Shown: positions 1 to 7,293 of the stretch, piece after piece
Numbering within the stretch: the stretch's first letter is position 1
Layout of the letters: the number at the start of each line of letters is the position of its first letter
Assembly: GCA_023717585.1 (NCBI GenBank)
Contig: JAMQPJ010000085.1
Span: 1 to 10,135, forward strand
Length of the DNA stretch: 10,135 nt
From: Thermoanaerobaculia bacterium
GTDB lineage: Bacteria > Acidobacteriota > Thermoanaerobaculia > UBA5066
Direction of reading: 5' to 3'
Program-made: the position numbers and the translations under genes
The notes under the pieces: generated by a model
Seen by the model: only the letters and a program-made list of their open reading frames with translations
What the model was told of the DNA's origin: nothing
Database searches by the model: none

Positions 1-121
1 CGGCCGAGGCCGCCCCGACTGCGCTCGCGATCCCCTTGATCAGTCCGCGGCGCGTGACGCCCTTCGTCCCTTGCTTCGCCCCATCCTTCGTCTCGTCCGG
101 TGGCCGCGGAGACTTCGCCAT
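1..121 (-). CDS. N-terminal fragment of a Tat-exported protein (continues beyond the window)
   Basis: Reading leftward from the ATG at 121-119 gives 40 codons with no stop before the window edge. The first 22 residues are polar and rich in Lys, Pro and Asp. They are followed by Thr-Arg-Arg-Gly-Leu-Ile-Lys and then a weakly hydrophobic Gly/Ala/Ile stretch. This matches a twin-arginine (Tat) signal, which exports proteins folded in the cytoplasm, often with a bound cofactor, across the inner membrane. A strong Shine-Dalgarno, GGGAGG (complement of 128-133), lies 6 bases before the ATG and supports this start. The gene is transcribed away from pilT. The mature protein lies outside the window, so its function cannot be read. 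Iron-sulfur or molybdenum enzyme subunits often carry such leaders, but that is only a possibility here. Confidence 0.72.
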   Translation of the reverse strand, partial: MAKSPRPPDETKDGAKQGTKGVTRRGLIKGIASAVGAASA

Positions 122-146
122 CGTCGTCCTCCCAGAAGGCCCGGGA

Positions 147-177
147 AATATACAGCGGAAAGGGACCCCGATGTCAT
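147..177 (-). promoter_or_regulatory. Possible promoter of the Tat-signal gene
   Basis: On the minus strand TATATT (152-147) is a good -10 match in an otherwise GC-rich region. The best -35 candidate is ATGACA (177-172), with a rather long 19-base spacer. Transcription would start near 140, giving a leader of about 20 bases that contains the GGGAGG ribosome site. The -10 is credible; the -35 is weak. Confidence 0.35.
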
Positions 178-185
178 CCACCGCG

Positions 186-214
186 TTGACCCAAGTGCCT
201 GAAACGCCTATCCT
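186..214 (+). promoter_or_regulatory. Predicted sigma-70-type promoter of pilT (TTGACC-N17-TATCCT)
   Basis: TTGACC at 186-191 matches the -35 consensus at five of six positions. TATCCT at 209-214 matches the -10 at four of six, and the spacer is the ideal 17 bases. Transcription would begin near 221, about 25 bases before the ATG at 246 and just before the GGAGG sites. This favours the start at 246 over the in-frame ATG at 171, which lies upstream of this promoter. Confidence 0.5.
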
Positions 215-234
215 TGCTGGAATCCCGGAGGTTC

Positions 235-240
235 GGAGGG
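235..240 (+). promoter_or_regulatory. Ribosome binding site that decides the pilT start
   Basis: GGAGGG at 235-240 is a near-consensus Shine-Dalgarno, with 6 bases between its GGAGG core and the ATG at 246. A second GGAGG lies at 227-231. The alternative ATG at 171 has only a looser purine run (GGAAAGGGA) before it. Confidence 0.6.
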
Positions 241-245
241 CGCCC

Positions 246-1424
246 ATGCACATCAACGACCTGCTCAAGATCTCGGTCGAGCGAAAGGCGTCGGACCTCC
301 ACCTGAAGGTGGGCGCGCACCCGATCATCCGGGTGGACGGCGAGCTGATTCCCCTCGTGGACCTCAAGCGACTGATGCAGGAAGACACCATCGCGATGGC
401 GTTCTCGATCATGTCGTCGCGGCAGAAGGAAAAATTCAAGAACAACTTCGAGATCGACATCGCGTACTCGGTGCCGGGCCTCGGGCGGTTCCGCTGCAAC
501 ATCTTCCAGCAGCGCGGAACGGTCGGAATGGTCTGCCGCGTCATCCCCGCCCGCATCCTCACGATTCGCGACCTCCTCCTGCCGCCCGTCCTGGAGCGGA
601 TCTGCGAGGAGACGCGCGGCCTCATTCTCGTGACGGGGACGACGGGATCGGGCAAGTCCACGTCGCTCGCGGCGATGATCGATCAGATCAACTCATCGCG
701 GGCCGAGCACATCATGACGATCGAGGACCCGGTCGAATTCCTCCACCGCGACAAGAAGTCGATCATCAACCAGCGCGAGTTGGAGGTGGACACGCGCTCG
801 TTCGCGTCGGCCATCCGGGCCGCCCTGCGGCAGGACCCGGACGTCATCCTCGTCGGCGAGATGCGCGACTTCGAGACCGTGGAGACGGCGCTCGTGGCGG
901 CCGAGACGGGCCACCTCGTCATGTCGACTCTCCACACGATGGACGCTACGGAGACCGTCAACCGCATCATCTCGGTTTTCCCTCCCCACCAGCAGAAGCA
1001 GATCCGCCTGCAGCTCTCTGCCGTCATCAAGGCCGTCTGCTCGATGCGGCTTCTCCCGCGCGCGGACGGTCTCGGACGCGTGCCGGCCGTCGAGGTCCTG
1101 ATCGCGACGAACTACATCCGCGACTGCATCGAGAACAAGGAAAAGACGAAATACATCCACGACGCCATCAAGGCCGGCACCTCGCAGTACGGGATGCAGA
1201 CGTTCGACCAGTCGCTCTTCCAGCTCTACAAGACGGGTCTCATCACGCTGGAAGAGGCGATCCGCCGCTCGAGCAACCCGAACGAGTTCAAGCTCAAGAT
1301 CCAGGGCATCCAGTCCACGTCGGACATCTCGAACGAGCTGATGGAGGGAGCTCTCGACGCGCCGGACGGGATGAACCCGCAGGAACCGGCGTCGCCCTTC
1401 GACTTCTCGAATCAGCCGGGCTAG
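246..1424 (+). CDS. pilT: Type IV pilus twitching motility ATPase, PilT/PilU family
   Basis: Hexameric cytoplasmic motor ATPase that powers type IV pilus retraction by depolymerising pilin at the inner-membrane base. The 392-residue protein starts like the family, with an N-terminal PAS-like domain (residues 1-100; ASDLHL at 15-20). The RecA-like ATPase core follows: Walker A GTTGSGKST (131-139), Asp box with IEDPVE (159-164), Walker B DPDVILVGE (197-205) and His box TGHLVMSTLHT (221-231). GMQTFDQ (316-322) is typical of the PilT/PilU C-terminal domain. A Pro/Asp-rich tail of about 30 residues runs past the usual end. The start at 246 rests on domain alignment, GGAGGG at 235-240 and the upstream promoter; the frame stays open back to ATGs at 171 and 36. 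No other pilus genes are present, so PilT and a PilU-like paralogue cannot be told apart with certainty. alaS starts 5 bases after the stop. Confidence 0.93.
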   Translation: MHINDLLKISVERKASDLHLKVGAHPIIRVDGELIPLVDLKRLMQEDTIAMAFSIMSSRQKEKFKNNFEIDIAYSVPGLGRFRCNIFQQRGTVGMVCRVIPARILTIRDLLLPPVLERICEETRGLILVTGTTGSGKSTSLAAMIDQINSSRAEHIMTIEDPVEFLHRDKKSIINQRELEVDTRSFASAIRAALRQDPDVILVGEMRDFETVETALVAAETGHLVMSTLHTMDATETVNRIISVFPPHQQKQIRLQLSAVIKAVCSMRLLPRADGLGRVPAVEVLIATNYIRDCIENKEKTKYIHDAIKAGTSQYGMQTFDQSLFQLYKTGLITLEEAIRRSSNPNEFKLKIQGIQSTSDISNELMEGALDAPDGMNPQEPASPFDFSNQPG

Positions 1425-1429
1425 GGGGG

Positions 1430-4222
1430 ATGGCGACTCTTCCTTCCGACGGCTGGACCTCCCGAAGGGTCCGCGAGACGTTTCTCTCCTTTTTCGAGGA
1501 GAAAGCCCACACGCGCGTGGCCTCCTCCTCTCTCGTCCCGGCCGAGGACCCCACGCTCCTCTTCACGAACGCGGGGATGAACCAGTTCAAGGACTGTTTC
1601 CTGGGACGCGAGAAAAGAGCCTACACGCGGGCCACGACCTCGCAGAAGTGCGTGCGGGCGGGCGGCAAGCACAACGACCTCGACAACGTGGGCTACACGG
1701 CGCGCCACCACACGTTCTTCGAGATGCTCGGCAACTTCTCCTTCGGGGACTATTTCAAGAAGGAGGCGATCGACTTCGCCTGGGAGCTCGTCACGTCGAA
1801 GACGCTCTACGGCCTCGACCCGAAGCGGCTCTGGGCGACGGTCTACACGAGCGACGACGAGGCCGCCGCGCTGTGGGGGAAGTACCTTCCGAAGGAGCGC
1901 ATCGCGCGCTTCGGCGAGAAGGACAACTTCTGGTCCATGGGCGACACGGGGCCGTGCGGACCGTGCAGCGAGATCCACTATGACCAGGGCGAGGGAATTC
2001 CCGGCGACGCGACGCCGAACGGGAACGGCGACCGCGTCATGGAGATCTGGAATCTCGTCTTCATGCAGTTCGACCGCGGCGCCGCGGGAGAATTGACCCC
2101 GCTTCCGAAGCCGAGCGTCGACACGGGCGCGGGCCTCGAGCGCATCACGGCGATTCTCGAGGGCAAGAACAACAACTACGACACCGATCTCTTCGAGGGG
2201 ATCATTCGGAAGATCGAGGAGATCTCGGGGAAGGAATACAAGGGAGGGATGGCGGTCGAAGACGCCCCTTTCCGCGTGGTGGCCGATCACGCACGAGCGG
2301 CGACGATGCTGATTGCGGACGGCGTCATTCCCTCGAATGAGGGACGGGGATATGTCCTTAGAAAGATCATCAGGCGGGCGGTCCGCTATGGACGCCGCTT
2401 GGGGGTCGTCGATCCCTTCCTCTTGAAGCTCGTTCCCGGTGTGACGGAGTCTCTGAAGATCTTCTTTGAAGGCGAAAAGATTCCCGGCGCGAAGGCAACC
2501 TTCGGTCTGATCGACGAAGAGGAAGCTCGCTTTGCGAAGACGATGTCCGTCGGCGCCGACCGCGTAGGCGAGGCAATCTCCGAGGCGCGCCGCGAAGGAC
2601 TGACGACGCTCTCGGGCGCGGCCGTATTCCGTCTCTATGACACTTTCGGAGTTCCCCTCGAGACGATCGAAGAGATTGCCTCTGAAGAGGGTGTGAAGGC
2701 GGATGTGGCGGCCTTCGAAGGCGAGCTCTCCATCGCCCGCGAGCGCAGCAAGGGCGCCTCGAAGGTCGAGGGGGAGAGCGGCCTGCCCAAAGACGAGCAG
2801 ATCGACGCTTCGTGGGTGACGGAATTCCGCGGCTATCCGGAGCAGGACTTCGTGCGGCTCGAGGGCGCGAAGGTGCTCGGCCTCCTGTCGGAGAAGAGCG
2901 GGGAGAAGATTGATTCTCTTAGAAAGGGTAATGAGGGCTGGGCCGTCACGGACCGCTCCGTCTTCTATCCAGAGGGCGGAGGGCAGGTCGCTGACCTAGG
3001 AGAATTCCTCTGGTCCGATTCGAAGGGGGAGGCGGGCGCAGCGACCGTCCTCGACACGCGCCGCGCCCCCAACGGCCGGGCCATTCTTCACCTTCTAAGA
3101 ATCTCCTCCGGTTCTCTCGGTCCCGGTCAGCTCGTGCAGATGAGCATCGACGAGTGGACACGTCGCAAGACCCAGGCGAACCACACGGGGACACACCTGC
3201 TCCACGCGGCGCTCCGGAAGGTGCTGGGGGAGTCCGTCCGGCAGATGGGCTCGCTCGTCGCCCCGGACCGCCTGCGCTTCGACTACGCCGCCTCGCGCCC
3301 GACGACGGCCGAGGAGATCCGCGAAATCGAGCGCCTCGTGAACGAAGAGGTCCTGCGCGACCGCGGGGTCGGCAAGGCCGTCATGTCCATGGAGGACGCG
3401 AGGGCGAAGGGCGCGATGATGTTCTTCGGCGAGAAGTACGGTGAGCGCGTTCGCGTCGTGGACGTGCCCGGGTTCTCGACCGAGCTCTGCGGCGGGTGCC
3501 ACGTAGGCCGCACGGGCGAGATCGGCGCCTTCAAGATCCTCTCGGACAAGGGCCTCGCGTCCGGCGTCCGGCGCCTCGAGGCCGTCACGTCGCTGAACGC
3601 GATCGAGAGACTTCAAAGGGACGAAGAGATTCTGACGAACATGGCGCACACCGCGAACGTCGCCCCGGAAGAGCTGCCGGCGAAGCTTCGTGAGACGCTG
3701 GATTCTCTCAGAAGGAAAGAGAAGGAGATCGCGGCGCTGAAGCGCGACCTGGCGCTGGCGGGCGGGGGTGCGGGCGGCAGCGCCCTTCACTCGAGCGGGC
3801 AACCGGGTGGGGCCGCCTCTGGTTCTTCACCTTCCAAGAAGTCCTCTTCCTCGTCCTCTTCGGACGTCGCGGAGGACGGGCTGCTCGACATTGGGGGCAT
3901 CAAGGTCCTCGCGCGGAGAGTTCCCTCGCTGCCAACCAACGAGCTGCGGAATCTCGCCGACATCTTTCGAAGCAAGCTGAAGTCCGGCGTCGTGCTGCTG
4001 GGCACGGAGCTCGAGGGCAAGGTGACGCTGCTCGCGGCCGTCACGTCCGACCTCGTGTCGCGGGTGTCCGCGCACGAGCTCGCGCAGGTGATGGCGCCCG
4101 CGGTCGGAGGCAAGGGTGGCGGCAAGCCGGACCTCGCGCAGGCAGGCGGAAGGGACGCGGCCCAGATCGAACCGGCACTCGCGCTGGGCGTCGCGAAACT
4201 GCGGGAGAGACTCTCGGCCTGA
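1430..4222 (+). CDS. alaS: Alanyl-tRNA synthetase
   Basis: Class II aminoacyl-tRNA synthetase that charges tRNA-Ala with alanine and clears mischarged Ser/Gly-tRNA-Ala; cytoplasmic. At 930 residues it is slightly longer than the usual 870-880. The catalytic domain covers about 1-245: FTNAGMNQFK (45-54), the conserved HHTFFEMLGNFSFGDYF block (93-109) and GDTGPCGPCSEIH (171-183). The tRNA-recognition region follows. The editing domain has its zinc ligands intact: H585 and H589 (HTGTH) and C687 and H691 (CGGCH). Charged, coiled-coil-like helices span about 722-775. A Gly/Ser/Lys-rich linker (777-812) then precedes the C-terminal C-Ala domain (about 815-930, with DIGGIKVL and a GGKGGGKPDLAQAGG loop). 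The ATG is 5 bases after the pilT stop within a G run, which suggests translational coupling. AGA and AGG arginine codons appear in patches, which is unusual for this GC-rich context. Confidence 0.98.
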   Translation: MATLPSDGWTSRRVRETFLSFFEEKAHTRVASSSLVPAEDPTLLFTNAGMNQFKDCFLGREKRAYTRATTSQKCVRAGGKHNDLDNVGYTARHHTFFEMLGNFSFGDYFKKEAIDFAWELVTSKTLYGLDPKRLWATVYTSDDEAAALWGKYLPKERIARFGEKDNFWSMGDTGPCGPCSEIHYDQGEGIPGDATPNGNGDRVMEIWNLVFMQFDRGAAGELTPLPKPSVDTGAGLERITAILEGKNNNYDTDLFEGIIRKIEEISGKEYKGGMAVEDAPFRVVADHARAATMLIADGVIPSNEGRGYVLRKIIRRAVRYGRRLGVVDPFLLKLVPGVTESLKIFFEGEKIPGAKATFGLIDEEEARFAKTMSVGADRVGEAISEARREGLTTLSGAAVFRLYDTFGVPLETIEEIASEEGVKADVAAFEGELSIARERSKGASKVEGESGLPKDEQIDASWVTEFRGYPEQDFVRLEGAKVLGLLSEKSGEKIDSLRKGNEGWAVTDRSVFYPEGGGQVADLGEFLWSDSKGEAGAATVLDTRRAPNGRAILHLLRISSGSLGPGQLVQMSIDEWTRRKTQANHTGTHLLHAALRKVLGESVRQMGSLVAPDRLRFDYAASRPTTAEEIREIERLVNEEVLRDRGVGKAVMSMEDARAKGAMMFFGEKYGERVRVVDVPGFSTELCGGCHVGRTGEIGAFKILSDKGLASGVRRLEAVTSLNAIERLQRDEEILTNMAHTANVAPEELPAKLRETLDSLRRKEKEIAALKRDLALAGGGAGGSALHSSGQPGGAASGSSPSKKSSSSSSSDVAEDGLLDIGGIKVLARRVPSLPTNELRNLADIFRSKLKSGVVLLGTELEGKVTLLAAVTSDLVSRVSAHELAQVMAPAVGGKGGGKPDLAQAGGRDAAQIEPALALGVAKLRERLSA
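3768..3865 (+). repeat. Low-complexity Gly/Ser-coding tract in alaS with a 12-base imperfect tandem repeat
   Basis: This stretch encodes the Gly-rich then Ser-rich linker between the helical region and the C-Ala domain. Within it, GTCCTCTTC occurs at 3841-3849 and again at 3853-3861, a 12-base period encoding most of a seven-serine run (residues 805-811). Replication slippage is a simple explanation for its growth. Confidence 0.6.
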
Positions 4223-4243
4223 GCCCTCTGTATCGAGCTGGTT

Positions 4244-4249
4244 TATAAT
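4244..4249 (+). promoter_or_regulatory. Consensus -10 box (TATAAT) directly upstream of the lytic transglycosylase
   Basis: A perfect TATAAT at 4244-4249 lies inside the AT-only run 4242-4252, in DNA that is otherwise strongly GC-rich. Only nine bases separate it from the ATG at 4259. Transcription would start at about 4256-4259, leaving almost no leader. There is no Shine-Dalgarno between the box and the ATG. I see no convincing -35 hexamer at the usual distance. Confidence 0.55.
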
Positions 4250-4258
4250 ATTCGGGCG

Positions 4259-5002
4259 ATGCCGTCTCTGAGGATCGGTTTGGCCCGGGTGTCGGTGGCC
4301 GCTCTGCTTGCGGCCTCTGGCTCGTTGCACGCGGGCGTCCATCTCGTGCGGCAGGCAAACGGCTCGGCGCTGATCTTCAACGACAGCGTCGGCAGCGGCT
4401 GGCGCGTGAACGGAGGAGTGCCTTCGGACGGCTATCTCGTCTGGCGCCGGAACGCGCCGACCCCTTACGACAGCGCGGTCGAAAGCGAGGCCCGTGCCGC
4501 CGGCGTCGACCCGGCTCTCGTCAAGAGCATCATGCTCGTCGAGTCCAACTACAACCCGCGCGCGGTGTCCCGAAAGGGCGCCCGTGGCCTCATGCAGCTC
4601 ATGCCGGAGACGGCCCGCCGCTTCGGAGTCTCGGACCGCCACGACGCAGGCCAGAGCATCCGGGCTGGCGTCCAGTATCTGGCCACTCTCCTCGGGCAAT
4701 TCAAGGGCGATGTTTCGCTTGCGCTCGCCGGGTACAACGCCGGCGAAAGCGCCGTGGCGCGGCACTCGGGCGTTCCGCCCTATCGCGAGACGCGCGAATA
4801 CATCCGGCGCGTCCTCGTGGCGCGGCACGGCGAGGGCGCCGCGGTTCCCGCGATCGGAGGCGGATTCCGCGGAACGGCGACCGGCTCGCTTGCGCGCCCG
4901 GCCTCGGTGCGCGTCTCGAGTCAGGACGGAACCCCCGTGCTCTCGAACACGGCTGTGGACCTCGCGGAGCGACGAGCGCCTGCGCTCGGGCGAGTGCGCT
5001 GA
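4259..5002 (+). CDS. Periplasmic lytic transglycosylase, SLT domain (Slt/MltE-like)
   Basis: Predicted murein lytic transglycosylase, which cleaves the glycan strands of peptidoglycan with formation of 1,6-anhydromuramyl ends. The 247-residue protein starts with a signal peptide: Arg residues at 5 and 10, a hydrophobic core about 11-20, and cleavage plausible after A25. It has no lipobox cysteine. Residues 27-60 form a short region that faintly resembles the DUF4124-like module seen before SLT domains in other proteins. The SLT domain spans about 68-187. It contains the probable catalytic glutamate E95 in VESNYNP, the GLMQLMP block (110-116), AGYNAG (157-162) and YIRRV (181-185). The C-terminal 55 residues look disordered. 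The start lacks a Shine-Dalgarno but sits just after a TATAAT box, so the mRNA may be leaderless. The TPR-AIM24 gene follows after 16 bases and is probably co-transcribed. The exact enzyme class (Slt, MltC, MltE type) is not resolved. Confidence 0.9.
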   Translation: MPSLRIGLARVSVAALLAASGSLHAGVHLVRQANGSALIFNDSVGSGWRVNGGVPSDGYLVWRRNAPTPYDSAVESEARAAGVDPALVKSIMLVESNYNPRAVSRKGARGLMQLMPETARRFGVSDRHDAGQSIRAGVQYLATLLGQFKGDVSLALAGYNAGESAVARHSGVPPYRETREYIRRVLVARHGEGAAVPAIGGGFRGTATGSLARPASVRVSSQDGTPVLSNTAVDLAERRAPALGRVR

Positions 5003-5018
5003 GACGGGCGGAGGCGGG

Positions 5019-6293
5019 ATGACGTCTTCGCGGGGATCCGAGACGACGAGGGCCTTTCGGCCCGCTCCTTTCTTCGATCACGGGCTCTTTCTTCTGCATC
5101 TCAACCGTGGGAAGGAGGAGATGGGGCGCGGGTATCACGAGACCGCGCGGCGCGAGTTCGAGGAGGCGCGGAGGCTGCGCCCGCGCGACCCGGAAGTCCT
5201 GCTCAATCTCTCGATCACGCTCTTTCATCTCGGGCAGTTCGACGAGGCCGAGACGATGACCCGCGATCTCCTCACCGAGCACGCCGAGTCGGTGCCTCTG
5301 CTGTTCAACCTCGGCCTCATCCTCTTCAAGTCGGGCCGGGACCGGGAGGCGCGCGAGCCGCTCGAAAAGGTGCTCGGATTCGCGCCGGCCCATCGCAAGG
5401 CTCATCTCACGCTCGGGCTTCTCGCTCAGCGGCGCGGGGCGTGGGACGAGGCACAGCGGCACTTCCGCATGGCGGGCGCCGAATTGAAAGACGGCTCCGA
5501 GGGCGACGACTCGGTGGCCCGGACCGCGCGCGCGGCGGCCGCCGAGGTGCGCATCGCGACCGCCACGCGGCCGACCCTGCACGACACGCGGCCAACTCCC
5601 GTCGTGAAGCCCGAGCCCCTGGACTCGCTCACGGCCAGCGGGAAGCTCAAGTTCTCCTCGGGCGCGAGACCGCGTCCGTCCGCGGCCGTTCTGGCCGGAA
5701 TGGACGCCGCGGCCCCCGTCGTGGCCCGCCCCCTCGGGCCTTTCTCTCCCAAGCCGGGCGGGTTTCTTTCCGTGGCCTGCGGCGCGGGGGTGCGCGTGCG
5801 GCGCGGCATCGTCGTGGGACGTACCGGGGCGCCCGTACTCGAGGGCTCGCCCTCTCAGGCGTCCGACGGGCTCGACCGGATTCTCATCGGAGCGTCGGGG
5901 GACGGCGTCCTCCTGCTCGCGGATCCCGGGCGCGTGCCGTGGCTCAAATCGCTCGCGGGCGAAAGTCTCTCCGTGCATCCCGAGCGACTTCTCGCATTCG
6001 AGAGCGCTCTCTCGTGCCGCGCGGACGTGACGCCGGACGCGGGCGACCGGACGGCGCCGCCCTTCCTGAAGCTTGCGGGCAGCGGAGCCGTGGCTCTCGC
6101 CGTCTCGTCCGAGCCCGCGCGCTTCGAGGTGGAACGCGGACAGCCTCTCGCGATCTCCGCGCGCGCGGTCGTCGCGTACGGGGGCGAGGTCGTGCCGGAG
6201 CTGCTCGAGGCGTCGGATCCGCTCTCCGGCCTCGGGGCGGGCGCGTCGATGCGCTTTTCGGGCGCAGGGTTCGTTCTGGCGGACGCGCGCTGA
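5019..6293 (+). CDS. TPR-repeat protein with a C-terminal AIM24-like (DUF124) domain
   Basis: Protein of 424 residues in three parts. Residues about 24-153 form three or four tetratricopeptide repeats, for example GYHETARREFEEARRLRPRD and GQFDEAETMTRDLL; these usually mediate protein-protein contacts. Residues 154-245 are a Pro/Ala-rich, probably flexible linker. Residues about 248-424 resemble the AIM24/DUF124 beta-rich fold: LAGESLSVHPERLLAFE (312-328), FLKLAGSGAVAL (349-360) and a terminal FSGAGFVLADAR. The AIM24 family is named after a yeast mitochondrial protein; its bacterial members have no settled function. I see no signal peptide or membrane segment, so a cytoplasmic location is likely. 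The ATG at 5019 is preceded by GGAGG (5010-5014) at 4 bases; the frame is open further upstream but overlaps the transglycosylase. The AIM24 assignment is from pattern recognition and less certain than the TPR call. Confidence 0.8.
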   Translation: MTSSRGSETTRAFRPAPFFDHGLFLLHLNRGKEEMGRGYHETARREFEEARRLRPRDPEVLLNLSITLFHLGQFDEAETMTRDLLTEHAESVPLLFNLGLILFKSGRDREAREPLEKVLGFAPAHRKAHLTLGLLAQRRGAWDEAQRHFRMAGAELKDGSEGDDSVARTARAAAAEVRIATATRPTLHDTRPTPVVKPEPLDSLTASGKLKFSSGARPRPSAAVLAGMDAAAPVVARPLGPFSPKPGGFLSVACGAGVRVRRGIVVGRTGAPVLEGSPSQASDGLDRILIGASGDGVLLLADPGRVPWLKSLAGESLSVHPERLLAFESALSCRADVTPDAGDRTAPPFLKLAGSGAVALAVSSEPARFEVERGQPLAISARAVVAYGGEVVPELLEASDPLSGLGAGASMRFSGAGFVLADAR

Positions 6294-6302
6294 GCCCCGG
6301 CT

Positions 6303-7190
6303 TCAGTTGTTCCAGGGGTCCGAGAAACGGGGGTTTTCGAGGAGCTCGGCGTCCGTCAGGCTCTCGAGGAACGCGATGAGTTCGGCCTTCTCTCCCTCCG
6401 TGATGGCGAAGCCCCGCACCGCCGCGCTGCGACCCGCCGAAGGAGCGCCTCCGGAGGAATAGTGGTCGATCACGGCTCCGAGCGTCGCGAACCTGCCGTC
6501 GTGCATGTAGGGAGCAGTGACGGCGACGTTTCGAAGCGTCGGCGCGCGGAAGCGTCCGCCGAGGCCGTTGTCCTCGAAGGCGGGAGCCTGCGGCGGCCCT
6601 CCCTCCCAGACGACGGGGCCGGAGAATGTGAAACCCCCGTGACACTTCGAGCACGCGAGCCGCTCCGAGAAGAACAAGGCCATACCCCGGCGGGCACCGG
6701 GAGAGAGCGCATCGCGCTCGTCGCTCCACAGGAGTCGATCGTAGGCGGACCGGCCCGAGAGAATCGTCCTCTCGAACGTTGCGATCGCCTTCTGGACGTT
6801 CTGAAGGCTCACCGGCGATTCTTCGCGGGGAAAAGCTTCGGAGAAGAGCTTTGAATAAAGGGGTTCGATACGGATGCGCGACAGCGCGTCCTCTCCTCGT
6901 GCGGTGAGCCCCATCTCCACGGGATGGTCGGCGAGGAGAGGCACGAGCATCTGGTCCTCGAGGCTTCGTTGGCCCGCGTCGATCCAGGTCAGCGACGCGC
7001 CGTAGGCCACGTTCGCGAGGCTCATGGCGCTCCGGGGGTGCGACTCGCCGGTGGAACCGAGGGCGTTCGCGCGGCCGTCCGTGAAGGCGCGCCTCTGCTG
7101 GTGACAGGAGGCGCAGGCCTGCGTGCGGTTGCCGGAGAGCCGGACGTCGTAGAAAAGCCGTCGCCCGAGGGCGACCTTCTCGGCGCTCAT
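6303..7190 (-). CDS. Diheme cytochrome c peroxidase / MauG-family protein; true start probably upstream
   Basis: Periplasmic c-type diheme enzyme; family members reduce hydrogen peroxide or carry out MauG/MbnH-type oxidations. Numbered from the ATG at 7190 (295 residues), it has two heme-binding motifs, CASCH (26-30) and CSKCH (180-184). It also has the family segment PYMHDGRFATLGAVIDHY (227-244) and the N-terminal KVALGRRLFYD block. Starting at this ATG would leave it without a signal peptide, which a c-type cytochrome needs. The same frame stays open upstream to 7319. It encodes Lys-Ser-Ser, a hydrophobic run AAILLVCALILAASG and then LPPGFPAPRVPADNP, a lead-in typical of secreted relatives. 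No ATG, GTG or TTG occurs in that extension, so the real start is a rare codon (CTG or ATC) or a small indel has broken the frame. The open frame overlaps the end of the TPR gene by 26 bases. The natural substrate cannot be told from sequence. Confidence 0.9.
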   Translation of the reverse strand: MSAEKVALGRRLFYDVRLSGNRTQACASCHQQRRAFTDGRANALGSTGESHPRSAMSLANVAYGASLTWIDAGQRSLEDQMLVPLLADHPVEMGLTARGEDALSRIRIEPLYSKLFSEAFPREESPVSLQNVQKAIATFERTILSGRSAYDRLLWSDERDALSPGARRGMALFFSERLACSKCHGGFTFSGPVVWEGGPPQAPAFEDNGLGGRFRAPTLRNVAVTAPYMHDGRFATLGAVIDHYSSGGAPSAGRSAAVRGFAITEGEKAELIAFLESLTDAELLENPRFSDPWNN

Positions 7191-7293
7191 CGGGTTGTCG
7201 GCCGGGACACGCGGCGCGGGAAAGCCCGGCGGAAGGCGCCAGGTCCAGCCCGACGCCGCGAGGATCAGTGCACAGACCAGGAGGATGGCGGCG

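Noticed and set aside
171..245. An in-frame ATG at 171 (and another at 36) that would lengthen PilT
   Set aside because: The extra residues do not resemble the family N-terminus, the ATG at 246 has a better ribosome site, and a plausible promoter lies at 186-214. The ATG at 36 would also overlap the divergent Tat-signal gene. The 171 start is not fully excluded.
3095..4828. Long minus-strand open frames opposite alaS and the transglycosylase
   Set aside because: They have shadow-type composition, no recognisable domains and no ribosome site; the plus-strand genes are unambiguous.
6295..6318. Hairpin-like CCCCGG / CCAGGGG between the converging TPR-AIM24 and diheme peroxidase genes
   Set aside because: The stem is only six pairs with a bulge, the loop is 11 bases and there is no T-run on either strand. 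It is too weak to call a terminator.
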